A DNA stretch of 64,000 nucleotides from Paenibacillus_V sp046244365 (lineage in GTDB: Bacteria; Bacillota; Bacilli; Paenibacillales; NBRC-103111). The translations under genes were made by a program, and so were the position numbers. Within the stretch, counting starts at the first letter, position 1. Each line of letters begins with the position of its first letter. The stretch is from assembly GCF_046244365.1 (NCBI RefSeq), contig NZ_CP176395.1, forward strand, positions 5,642,001 to 5,706,000, in the 5' to 3' direction. The notes beneath the pieces were generated by a model, which was not told where the DNA came from, made no database searches, and worked only from the letters and a program-made list of their open reading frames with translations. Below are positions 1-7,750 of this stretch, one piece after another.

Positions 1-1
1 G

Positions 2-577
2 GCCGATCACGGAGCGAAAGTCATCAATATGAGTCTGGGCAATTACGCCGATGCGAACTTTTTGCATGATGCCATTAAATACGCGTACGACAAAGATATC
101 GTGCTTATTGCGGCGAGCGGCAACGATAACACCGAAAAACCCGGGTATCCCGCCGCTTATCCGGAAGTATTCGCCGTCGCTGCCATCGATTCGAACAAAA
201 GTAAAGCGAGCTTTTCCAATTATGGCGAATATATCGATGTGGCGGCGCCGGGCGTGAGTATCGCCAGCACCTATCCGCATAACCAGTACGCCGCGCTGTC
301 CGGCACCTCGATGGCCAGCCCGCATGTCACGGCTCTGGCTGCGCTCATCCGTTCCGTCAATCCGCTGCTTAAGAATACGGAAGTGATGGATATTATGCGC
401 CAGACGGCATCCGATTTGGGGCCGGCCGGGAAGGACAACTATTTTGGCTACGGGCAGATCGATGTCGTCAAAGCGCTCAAGGCCGCCCAGCAAAGCCGAG
501 GCTCGCTCGGTTTCTGGTATCAATGGATGAATCGTGAGCTGAAGCAGGCCGAAGCGAAAGCCATGGCACAAAAATAA
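2..577 (+). CDS. Subtilisin-like serine protease (S8 family), C-terminal part, cut by window start
   Basis: The open frame runs in from the left edge; 191 residues are visible. It carries the second half of a peptidase S8 domain: the GAKVINMSLG strand, the oxyanion-hole asparagine in AASGNDN, and the catalytic serine in GTSMASPHVTALAALI. The catalytic Asp and His lie outside the window. Family members are secreted or cell-wall endoproteases. The protein ends soon after the catalytic domain with a short charged tail (ELKQAEAKAMAQK), so no C-terminal accessory domain is present. A strong terminator follows within 10 bases, so this is the last gene of its transcript. The family call is firm; substrate and localisation cannot be judged without the N-terminus. 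Confidence 0.93.
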   Translation, partial: ADHGAKVINMSLGNYADANFLHDAIKYAYDKDIVLIAASGNDNTEKPGYPAAYPEVFAVAAIDSNKSKASFSNYGEYIDVAAPGVSIASTYPHNQYAALSGTSMASPHVTALAALIRSVNPLLKNTEVMDIMRQTASDLGPAGKDNYFGYGQIDVVKALKAAQQSRGSLGFWYQWMNRELKQAEAKAMAQK

Positions 578-583
578 GCAAAC

Positions 584-622
584 AAAGAAGCTGCCCCTTT
601 CGCCAAGGGCAGCTTCTTTATT
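584..622 (+). terminator. Intrinsic terminator after the protease gene
   Basis: Perfect 13-bp stem, AAAGAAGCTGCCC (584-596) with GGGCAGCTTCTTT (607-619), and a 10-base loop. It lies 7 bases after the protease stop codon. Confidence 0.9.
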
Positions 623-654
623 TGCCGGAGATTCATTTGCATTAATCAAACAAT

Positions 655-696
655 AAAAGGCTACCCCTTCGTCATCTGCATGACTTTGGAATAGCC
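655..696 (-). terminator. Intrinsic terminator of rnpB
   Basis: On the minus strand GGCTATTCC pairs with GGGGTAGCC (two G-U pairs), enclosing a second helix AGTCAT/ATGAC, and is followed by TTTTATTG. It lies just past the 3' end of the RNase P RNA. Confidence 0.8.
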
Positions 697-711
697 TCTC
701 TCGTTAATCGT

Positions 712-1120
712 TAATGGAAAGTTTGCCGTAAGCCGGGTTCTGTACTTCCAGTGGTCCGAACGGGAACGACCCTCCCACCATTGAAGCGACAATCATCTTT
801 CTAGGCCGTACATTGCTGCACGGCTCAAGCGACCAACCCGGACGCGCCTCGGGCTAAGGCTGCGAGCCGAACTCGCGGCGTCCCTCTTAGGTCTTGCTCC
901 AGATGGGGTTTACCAGGGAGGAAGTCACCAGCCTCCCTCGTGGTCTCTTACACCACGGTTCCACCCTTGCCTGTGTGCGTGAGCACCATCGGCGGTCCAT
1001 TTCTGTGGCACTATCCTTCAGCTCGCGCTGACTGGACGTTATCCAGCATCCTGCCCTGTGGAGCCCGGACTTTCCTCTCGCGGCTAAGCCGCCAGCGATT
1101 GTCTGTCAAACTTCCCAATC
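712..1120 (-). ncRNA. rnpB: RNase P RNA (catalytic RNA), bacterial type A fold
   Basis: The minus strand carries the universal RNase P RNA segments in order: GAGGAAAGTCCGGGCTCCA near 1085-1067, ACCGCCGATGG, GCAAGGGTGGAACC, GGTGTAAGAGACCAC, GGTAAACCCCA, GGAGCAAGACC, GCTTGAGCC, and ACAGAACCCGGCTTACGG near the 3' end. TGGGAAGTTTG (about 1117-1107) can pair with CAAACTTTCCA (about 725-715) to close P1. The segments follow the order and spacing of E. coli-type (type A) RNA, not the type B RNA of B. subtilis. It matures the 5' ends of tRNAs together with RnpA. The ends are estimated from P1 and from the promoter at 1129-1157. Confidence 0.95.
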
Positions 1121-1128
1121 CATTTGCT

Positions 1129-1157
1129 AGTATACATCGCTTGCGAAGCAAACACAA
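1129..1157 (-). promoter_or_regulatory. Candidate sigma-A promoter of rnpB
   Basis: On the minus strand, -35 TTGTGT (1157-1152), 17-base spacer, -10 TATACT (1134-1129). Transcription would start near 1122, matching the predicted 5' end of the RNA. Confidence 0.6.
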
Positions 1158-1198
1158 CTATCAATTCGCTCCATCCTTAGAAGAAGCTCCCTCATCTG

Positions 1199-2314
1199 CT
1201 ACACGAACGTAAACACTTCCGTGTTCAGCTTCGAATGAATGGCTGCCGTTTCATACTTTTTGGAGGCCAACTGGGCGTTCATGTATGCCGCCGTTTTATG
1301 CTTCATGATTTTTTCGATGTTGTGACCCGCATCGATAATGGCGAAGCCTGCAGCGAGCGCGTCTTGAGCCGTATGGTAGTCGATATCGCCCGTTACCAGC
1401 ACATCGGCGCCGGCGAACTGCGCGTCCCGCACGAATTTGGCGCCCGCTCCGCCCAGCACGGCGGCTTTGGCAACCGGCCTGTTGAGATCGCCCACAACGC
1501 GGACGGAAGGCAGCTCGAGCGCCCGCTTGACATACTCCGCGAACTCGCCGAGCGTAGTCGGAGCAGCAAGCTTGCCAACCCGCCCCAAGCCGAAAATGCG
1601 GCCCTTCAAATCCATCGGATACAAATCGTACGCGACCTCTTCGTAAGGATGAGCCTTGAGCATCGCCTGAACGGCGCGGCGCTCCAAACTTTCCGGAACG
1701 ATCGTCTCCAGCCTGATTTCGCGAACCTGCTCCATTTTCCCTTGTTCGCCAATATACGGATCCGCTCCGTCGCGCGGCAAGAAAGTGCCCGTCCCTTCGA
1801 TGTTGAAGCTGCAATGGCTGTATTTTCCGATCCAGCCCGCCCCCGCTTTGAACAAGGCCTGCCTTACGTTTTCTTGATGATCCTCCGGTACGAAGACGAC
1901 CAGCTTTTTCAGCTTCTCGGTATGAACCTCCGTTACATGGCGAAGCTCCGACAGCTCAAGCGCCTCTGCGAGCATGTCATTAATGCCGCCTTCCGCCACA
2001 TCGAGGTTCGTATGCGCGATATATACGGCAATATCGTGCTTGATCAGCTTCTCGTACAGCCTCCCGGCCGGCAAATCCGTTCGCAAATGGGCTAACGGAC
2101 GGAAAATGATGGCATGATGCGCAATGATCAGCTCGGCTTTCTCACTGATCGCTTCCTCCACGACCGCTTCCGTCACGTCCAGCGCTATCAGAACCTTTCG
2201 TATTTCTTTGTTCAGCGTCCCCAACTGCAGACCGATTTTATCGTCAGGCATGGCAAAATGCTTAGGAGCCAGCTGCTCGAATAGTTGGATGACCGTTTGA
2301 CCGTTTGCAAACAC
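1199..2314 (-). CDS. yqfO: Nif3-like dinuclear metal-centre protein (YqfO family)
   Basis: 371 residues, the length of the Bacillales form, which has a PII/CutA-like domain inserted between two Nif3 halves. Visible metal-site elements are AHHAIIF and HTNLD in the N-terminal half and the C-terminal GHNIEK histidine/glutamate motif; the insert (about 130-235) contains the PYEEVAYDLYP stretch typical of this form. Members form toroidal hexamers; the role is unsettled, and the label 'GTP cyclohydrolase 1 type 2 homolog' is only by homology. The start is GTG with GGGAGGA seven bases upstream. Only two bases separate it from the trmK stop, and the trmK-nif3 pair is conserved in Bacillus, so the two are probably cotranscribed and translationally coupled. 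Confidence 0.92.
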   Translation of the reverse strand: MFANGQTVIQLFEQLAPKHFAMPDDKIGLQLGTLNKEIRKVLIALDVTEAVVEEAISEKAELIIAHHAIIFRPLAHLRTDLPAGRLYEKLIKHDIAVYIAHTNLDVAEGGINDMLAEALELSELRHVTEVHTEKLKKLVVFVPEDHQENVRQALFKAGAGWIGKYSHCSFNIEGTGTFLPRDGADPYIGEQGKMEQVREIRLETIVPESLERRAVQAMLKAHPYEEVAYDLYPMDLKGRIFGLGRVGKLAAPTTLGEFAEYVKRALELPSVRVVGDLNRPVAKAAVLGGAGAKFVRDAQFAGADVLVTGDIDYHTAQDALAAGFAIIDAGHNIEKIMKHKTAAYMNAQLASKKYETAAIHSKLNTEVFTFV

Positions 2315-2316
2315 CG

Positions 2317-3048
2317 CTAATTCCTCCCGACGCCGGCGAGCACCCGCTCGATATCGGCTATTTCCGCTTGAAATTCCGCCTGTTTATCCGCCGAAGCTTC
2401 CAGCTCGGATTCGCCAAGCTGCCGGACAATCCGTTTCAGCTTGACGAGCTCCGATTCCCACTTGCTTACGAACACCGGCGAAGGGTTTTTCAGCAAATAA
2501 GGTCCCATTTTAAACCCGAGCCCCTGCTTCGCTTCCTCATACAAGGCTGCATTGAAAACCTCTGCGTCGGACCTGCGCTCTGCGACGAGCACTTCGTAAA
2601 TTTTACCGTCTTCTTCTATAATATACTCGTCCGCAAGCGCCCAGCCGTGCTCGAACAGCCACCGGCGCACCTGTTCTTCCCCGACGTTCGGCTGCAGGAT
2701 CAGCCTGCTCGTTCCCGTCAGCTTCGCTTCTCCGGCCGACAATATCGAGGCAATCAGACTGCCGCCCATCCCCGCGATCGTAACGACATCCGCTTCTCCG
2801 GGAGCGATGACGGCAAGCCCATCCCCGCGCCTCACTTCGATGCGATCGGATAACCCGGCATCCGTCACCTGCTTTTGCGCGGCAGCGTAAGGACCCGGAT
2901 TTAATTCTCCCGCCACCGCCGACACCACCGTACCTTGCTGGCACAAAAAAACAGGGAGTAGCGCGTGGTCGGAGCCGATATCCGCCAATTTGCTGCCCGC
3001 CGGTACTAGTCGCGCGATTAAAGCCAAACGTTTTGATAAAAGTACCAT
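2317..3048 (-). CDS. trmK: tRNA (adenine(22)-N(1))-methyltransferase TrmK
   Basis: A 243-residue class I SAM-dependent methyltransferase. The SAM-binding start is LADIGSDHALLP, followed by RRGDGLAVI and the family motif TIAGMGGSLI; a second conserved block is LILQPNVGEEQVRRWLFEHGW. It methylates N1 of A22 in the tRNA D-loop. The ATG shares its A with the TAA stop of the upstream membrane protein (TAATG), so translation is probably coupled; an in-frame GTG 12 bases earlier is less likely. It lies downstream of sigA, as in B. subtilis. The C-terminal third (EEAKQGLGFKMGPYLLKN onward) is the helical extension of the family. Confidence 0.95.
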   Translation of the reverse strand: MVLLSKRLALIARLVPAGSKLADIGSDHALLPVFLCQQGTVVSAVAGELNPGPYAAAQKQVTDAGLSDRIEVRRGDGLAVIAPGEADVVTIAGMGGSLIASILSAGEAKLTGTSRLILQPNVGEEQVRRWLFEHGWALADEYIIEEDGKIYEVLVAERRSDAEVFNAALYEEAKQGLGFKMGPYLLKNPSPVFVSKWESELVKLKRIVRQLGESELEASADKQAEFQAEIADIERVLAGVGRN

Positions 3049-3875
3049 TATGCTACCCACTCAGTCCATTTTTTTCTCGAAGCGAATAAAACCGCCCCGG
3101 CAATCATCAGCTTGCCGAACATCGACAGCTGCAGCATATCCCGGCTCAGCTCCGTTAATCCGAGTCCGAAGCCTTCCGGCACGAACCAGAGTAAGAAGCC
3201 GACGGCGAGAAGCACCGTACCCGACGCTTTGCTACGGTATTGAATGAGCCAGCCCAGCCATGCCAGTACGACGCTGACAGGCACCCAGCTCATTTGCAGC
3301 GCCATCCAATCGAAGCTGCTTATATTTTGATTCAAGAACCATCCATATAACAAGCATAACACGATCCACCCGCAAAAATGAAATATGGGCAGCCGCATCG
3401 AAATTCCCGAAACCATCCAAACGATACTGCAAAGGCCTACGTAACCGACAACCGCCCCTTCGCCGGCATCATGAGCCCGCAATAGGACCAGCCCGATCGT
3501 CAATATCGACAACGAAGCAATGCCGCAGCACAGATAGGAAACGATCGGCTGTTTATTGCGCTGAACTCCTGCTAGCATATAGCATGTCAGGATAAAAAGT
3601 GAAGAAATGGCAATTTGCATTGGTAATGGAAAAGAGTTAAAATGAAGTACAAAATAGGAAATTAGTCCGATGCCGCCGAACAGCAGGAGCCAAAATCGCA
3701 GGCTGCTGTTTTGGATTGACGATGCGGAAACGCCAAACCATGTCTTCTTGGGACGTTCGCCAGGATCATCCAAATAAAGATTAATCAGAAAGTCGCAATA
3801 ATGCTCGGGAAGCAATTTGCTTCGACGCCATTGTTCGATTTCGGTAACGATTAGCTTTCGTTTCTCTTTATCCAT
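3048..3875 (-). CDS. Multi-pass membrane protein of unknown function
   Basis: 275 residues. A soluble N-terminus of about 55 residues (KRKLIVTEIEQWRRSKLLPEHYCDFLINLYL) is followed by about seven or eight hydrophobic segments, beginning at FWLLLFGGIGLISYFVL and ending at GKLMIAGAVLFASRKKW. The N-terminal segment resembles the cytoplasmic lead of DUF2157-like membrane proteins, but I cannot name a family with confidence. No catalytic motif was seen. It sits between sigA and trmK, where B. subtilis has cccA (cytochrome c550), and its stop overlaps the trmK start, so it is a real translated gene. AAAGGTG precedes the ATG. Confidence 0.8.
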   Translation of the reverse strand: MDKEKRKLIVTEIEQWRRSKLLPEHYCDFLINLYLDDPGERPKKTWFGVSASSIQNSSLRFWLLLFGGIGLISYFVLHFNSFPLPMQIAISSLFILTCYMLAGVQRNKQPIVSYLCCGIASLSILTIGLVLLRAHDAGEGAVVGYVGLCSIVWMVSGISMRLPIFHFCGWIVLCLLYGWFLNQNISSFDWMALQMSWVPVSVVLAWLGWLIQYRSKASGTVLLAVGFLLWFVPEGFGLGLTELSRDMLQLSMFGKLMIAGAVLFASRKKWTEWVA

Positions 3876-3971
3876 TCGTTCGTATACACCTTTCCCTAAC
3901 GATTCCTTCGCTTCATTCCTATTATCGGCAGGAGAAGGCCATTATGTTACGTCCAATCATGGCCCGGCAGC

Positions 3972-4001
3972 AAAAAAAAAGGCCTTTCTCATGGAAAGGC
4001 C
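3972..4001 (-). terminator. Intrinsic terminator of the dnaG-sigA transcript
   Basis: On the minus strand GGCCTTTC, loop CATG, GAAAGGCC, then nine T residues; about 20 bases after the sigA stop. Confidence 0.93.
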
Positions 4002-4020
4002 GGTGATGACGCTATGAAGC

Positions 4021-5145
4021 TTACTCGAGAAAATCTTTCAACCGTTTGCTGCGGCTAGGGTGCCTCAGCTTACGCAGCGCTTTTGCTTCGATTTGACGAA
4101 TCCGTTCCCTCGTTACGCCGAACACTTTGCCGACTTCCTCAAGCGTCCGGGTACGCCCGTCATCCAAGCCAAAACGCAAGCGCAGCACGTTCTCCTCACG
4201 TTCGGTCAGCGTATCGAGCACATCCTCAAGCTGTTCCTTCAAAAGCTCGTAAGCAGCCGCATCTGCCGGAGCGAGCGCTTCCTGATCTTCGATGAAATCC
4301 CCAAGGTGCGAATCGTCTTCTTCCCCAATCGGCGTTTCCAGCGATACCGGCTCTTGTGCGATTTTCATAATTTCACGCACTTTATCCGTGCTTAAATCCA
4401 TTTCCTTCGCAATTTCTTCCGGACTCGGCTCTCTTCCAAGCTCCTGAAGCAGCTGGCGCGAGACGCGGATGAGCTTGTTGATCGTTTCAACCATATGAAC
4501 CGGGATACGAATCGTCCGCGCTTGGTCGGCAATGGCCCGCGTAATCGCCTGACGGATCCACCAAGTCGCATAAGTGCTGAATTTAAAGCCCTTCGTAAAG
4601 TCGAATTTCTCAACCGCCTTAATCAGACCCATGTTTCCTTCCTGAATCAGATCAAGGAACAGCATGCCGCGTCCAACGTAACGCTTGGCGATGCTGACGA
4701 CCAGACGCAAATTCGCTTCCGCAAGACGCCGTTTCGCTTCCTCGTCACCCTGTTCGATTCGTTTAGCCAAACCGATTTCGTCGTCGGCCGACAGGAGCGG
4801 CACGCGTCCGATTTCTTTTAAGTACATACGGACAGGATCGTTGATTTTAATCCCTGGCGGGAGCGACAAGTCGTCGTCGAAATGAAACTCGTCATGTTCA
4901 TTGTCTTCCCCCGGATGACGTTGGATTTCGTCCTCCTCCGATTCGTTGCCGACATCGATGCCGAGCTCCTGAAGCTGCTCGAAAAATTCATCGATTTGCT
5001 CCGCATCCTGGTCGAAAGGTGCCAGCCGCTCCATAATATCTTTGTATGTCAGGGAAGATCTTTTTTTACCGAGCTCAATAAGCTGTTCTTTCACCTGCTC
5101 AAGAGTCAATTCGGTTTCCAATTCGGTATGCTGGTCGTTCGCCAT
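4021..5145 (-). CDS. sigA: RNA polymerase primary sigma factor SigA (RpoD)
   Basis: 374 residues, the size of Bacillales sigma-A. Region 1.1 is short and acidic. Region 1.2/2.1 begins at DPVRMYLKEIGRVPLLS, region 2.3/2.4 has KGFKFSTYATWWIRQAITRAI, region 3 has RIPVHMVETINKL, and region 4.2 has the helix-turn-helix GVTRERIRQIEAKALRKLRHP. It directs core polymerase to housekeeping promoters. A longer frame reaches 5190, but the ATG at 5145 (MANDQHTELE) has GGAGGGAG at the right spacing and fits the family N-terminus. It is the last gene of yqxD-dnaG-sigA, as in B. subtilis, and ends at a strong terminator. Confidence 0.97.
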   Translation of the reverse strand: MANDQHTELETELTLEQVKEQLIELGKKRSSLTYKDIMERLAPFDQDAEQIDEFFEQLQELGIDVGNESEEDEIQRHPGEDNEHDEFHFDDDLSLPPGIKINDPVRMYLKEIGRVPLLSADDEIGLAKRIEQGDEEAKRRLAEANLRLVVSIAKRYVGRGMLFLDLIQEGNMGLIKAVEKFDFTKGFKFSTYATWWIRQAITRAIADQARTIRIPVHMVETINKLIRVSRQLLQELGREPSPEEIAKEMDLSTDKVREIMKIAQEPVSLETPIGEEDDSHLGDFIEDQEALAPADAAAYELLKEQLEDVLDTLTEREENVLRLRFGLDDGRTRTLEEVGKVFGVTRERIRQIEAKALRKLRHPSRSKRLKDFLE

Positions 5146-5216
5146 GTTTACTGCTCCCTCCTCCCTAGAATCGACATCGCCATGAAACACCCCGTATTTC
5201 GTCTCTCGTAAAGGCG

Positions 5217-7064
5217 TTATGATGATTTCAGCTGTTTCTCTAGGGTAATAATCTCGCTTGCGATCTGCGCAGCCAAACGGAAATCTCCGCTTTTCTCCGC
5301 GCGGACCATCTCTTCTCTTTTGTGCTCGATAGCCTTTTGCTGCGGGTATTTTTTGATTTCGCGAATATAATCGTCGATGACTTGGCTGTTGACCGCATCA
5401 TGCATCGTCATCATCAAAATCGAGCTGGCTGCTCGCTCCAGCCGTTCGTCCTGCAGCGAAGCCAAATAGCGGCTTGCATCCGGAGCGTTTCCTTGGGCAT
5501 AAAAGGCATATAAATAAGCAGCAAGCGCTGCGTGAGCTTCCACGTTAAACTGATCCCCGAGCCGCTCCTCTACATACTCCGCCATATCGCGGTCGTGCAT
5601 CATCGCGCAAAGCACCTGCTTTTCGGCGTTTTGATATGCGCTTTGCAGCTTAACTTCTTTTTTCCCCGCACCTTGCTTTTTATCCATTACATTATTCCAC
5701 GTATTGTTTAAATTATCCCCTGACTGCCCCTTATCCTGCCTTTTTTTTAGAAAAATTTGCCTTTCCTCATTCAATTGCTGGCGAATCGATTCGGGCGAAT
5801 ACCGGAATTCCGCCGCCAGCTCGCTAATATAATGCTCCCGCTCGACCGGCGTTTCGAGCTCGGCGATGATTTTGACGGCCGTTTCGAGATAGCGCGGCCA
5901 ATTTGCCGAATCGTTCAGCGCGAAGTTTTTGCGTGCGTAGAGCAGTTTGAATTTCACCGCAGGCACCGCACCGTCGATGATTTCATGCTGGAAGCGATCC
6001 GCTCCGTATGCCGCAACGAACTCATCGGGATCGATTCCCGGCGGCATCAAGGCGATCTTCACATGCATATTCGCCTTCTGCAAAATCGGTATGCTTTTGT
6101 ACGCGGCCGCTTGTCCGGCATTGTCGCCGTCGTAGCAGACGATCGCCTGCTCCGCATTTTTGCGCAGCAATTGCGCATGCTCCTCGGTGAGCGCCGTCCC
6201 CATCGTGGCTACACCGTTGTTCACCCCTGCCCCCCAAGCCTTGATGACGTCTACATACCCTTCGAACAGAACGACGGTTTGCTGTTTGCGTATATTCGGG
6301 CGCGCGTGCTGTATGTTGTACAGGTTGCGGCTTTTGTTAAACAGCAGCGTTTCGGGACTGTTCATATACTTGGGCTGTACGTCACCCATAGCACGGCCGC
6401 CGAAAGCAATCACCCTTCCTTTGAAATCGGCGATCGGGAAGATGATCCTGTCGCGCAATTTGTCATAGTAGCCGCCGCCTTCCGCTCTTGCGGTTACGAG
6501 GCCCCCTTTGTCCATCAAGGGCAAAGAGAATTGACGCTTCTCCAGAAATTGCGAAAGCTTATCCCACATAGGAGGAGCATAGCCGATTTGGAAAAAATCG
6601 ATCCATTTGTCGGTGAACCCCCGCGAGCGAAGGTATCCCATGGCCTGACGGCCCTGCTCCGTATTTTTGAGGATGTGGTGATACCATTTGGCGGAAAGCT
6701 CATAGGCTTGATACAAAACGGATTGCTCCGCTTGCTGCTGAGTCATTTGCGCGGTAGGCGGCTCCCACCCGATCGGAATGTTCGCCTCTTCGGCCATATG
6801 CCTAACGGCTTCTCCGAACGAATACCCTTCGATTTCCATGACGAAATGAATGGCGTTACCGCCGGCATGACAGCCGTAGCAGTAATAAATTTGCTTCTCC
6901 GGGGTTACCGTGAAGGAGGGGGTTTTCTCTGAATGAAACGGGCAAAGCCCTTTCATGTAGTGCCCTTGCTTGGTGAGGTGAACGTATTTGCCGACGACAT
7001 CCACTATATCGTGATGCTTGAGTACCGCCTCGATGACTTCCTCAGGGATACGTCCGTTACTCAT
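5217..7064 (-). CDS. dnaG: DNA primase DnaG
   Basis: 615 residues. The N-terminal CHC2 zinc-binding domain shows CPFHSEKTPSF and YYCYGCHAGG (about 38-65). The TOPRIM catalytic core has VVLFEGYVDVIKAW and the acidic CYDGDNAGQAA (about 255-320). The C-terminal third is the helicase-interaction region. It makes RNA primers at the replication fork for DnaB/DnaC-type helicase and DNA polymerase. The ATG at 7064 is preceded by AAGGTGG at 6 bases and is preferred to the in-frame GTG at 7073. It lies 71 bases upstream of sigA in the macromolecular-synthesis operon. A lysine/glutamine-rich linker near residues 435-460 (LKKRQDKGQSGDN) joins core and C-domain. Confidence 0.97.
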   Translation of the reverse strand: MSNGRIPEEVIEAVLKHHDIVDVVGKYVHLTKQGHYMKGLCPFHSEKTPSFTVTPEKQIYYCYGCHAGGNAIHFVMEIEGYSFGEAVRHMAEEANIPIGWEPPTAQMTQQQAEQSVLYQAYELSAKWYHHILKNTEQGRQAMGYLRSRGFTDKWIDFFQIGYAPPMWDKLSQFLEKRQFSLPLMDKGGLVTARAEGGGYYDKLRDRIIFPIADFKGRVIAFGGRAMGDVQPKYMNSPETLLFNKSRNLYNIQHARPNIRKQQTVVLFEGYVDVIKAWGAGVNNGVATMGTALTEEHAQLLRKNAEQAIVCYDGDNAGQAAAYKSIPILQKANMHVKIALMPPGIDPDEFVAAYGADRFQHEIIDGAVPAVKFKLLYARKNFALNDSANWPRYLETAVKIIAELETPVEREHYISELAAEFRYSPESIRQQLNEERQIFLKKRQDKGQSGDNLNNTWNNVMDKKQGAGKKEVKLQSAYQNAEKQVLCAMMHDRDMAEYVEERLGDQFNVEAHAALAAYLYAFYAQGNAPDASRYLASLQDERLERAASSILMMTMHDAVNSQVIDDYIREIKKYPQQKAIEHKREEMVRAEKSGDFRLAAQIASEIITLEKQLKSS

Positions 7065-7107
7065 CCTATCCACCTTCTATCCGATTTAACACGTGTATAA
7101 GTATTCG

Positions 7108-7569
7108 CTATGGGAATACATTCTCCTGCCTTTGCCTTAAAACTTTTGTCAAAGTTTGTAGAAAGCGTTGTCGATCCTCGTCAGTAAAAGGTCTCGGGCC
7201 TTTTCCGTACTTTCCTCCGCGGCGGTTTTTGGCCTGTTCGTGACGCTTTTCGAGCAAGAAATCGATCGTCAAATCCGTATACTGCTGACCGCGGTTCGAC
7301 AACACGACCGCCTTTTTGGCCAGTCCGATCGTCGCCAGTCCGAAGTCCTGGGTCACCAAAATATCCCCTGCGGCAAGTCGGTTGGCAACATACAAATCGA
7401 CGGATTGATCGGATCGGTCGACTTGTATGACCGTTACGCCCTCCTGAGGAGACAGACGATGGTCATAGGAAGCCACCATCCACACGGGCGTTTGAAACTG
7501 CGCTGCCGCTTTTACGATTTCCGCCTTTACGGGACATGCGTCCGCATCTACGATTATTTTAGGCTCCAA
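7108..7569 (-). CDS. yqxD: UPF0178 protein, YaiI/YqxD family
   Basis: 153 residues with the family signatures KIIVDADACPVK at the start, then VASYDHR, GDILVTQDFGLA and the ending RPFTDEDRQRF. It has a predicted PIN-like/NYN nuclease-type fold with conserved aspartates (VDADACP, TQDFGLA), but the function is not established. The start is TTG with AAGGAAG upstream; an ATG four bases further upstream is in another frame. It immediately precedes dnaG, as in B. subtilis. The ccpN and yqfL/ppsR genes that lie between glyS and yqxD in B. subtilis are absent here. Confidence 0.92.
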   Translation of the reverse strand: MEPKIIVDADACPVKAEIVKAAAQFQTPVWMVASYDHRLSPQEGVTVIQVDRSDQSVDLYVANRLAAGDILVTQDFGLATIGLAKKAVVLSNRGQQYTDLTIDFLLEKRHEQAKNRRGGKYGKGPRPFTDEDRQRFLQTLTKVLRQRQENVFP

Positions 7570-7750
7570 GGCATTCTTCCTTCTGCAATATTATATACGA
7601 TGGGTAAGCAAAAAATCCTGCTTCGGCAAACGAAATACCGCCGCATAAAAACAAGGCTTCAACTAATCGCGCATGCATGGATCCTTTTTGCCGGCATAGC
7701 TGCAAAGCAGCGGCGCACAAGCGGCGCCGCCATTGCTTCTATCTTTTCAA

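Noticed and set aside
940..1212. 90-codon frame on the plus strand across rnpB
   Set aside because: It lies inside the RNase P RNA gene, whose conserved structure explains the sequence.
5757..6932. Long plus-strand frame (391 codons) opposite dnaG
   Set aside because: Shadow of dnaG: no SD, composition of a reversed coding strand, and it lies wholly inside a gene with clear motifs.
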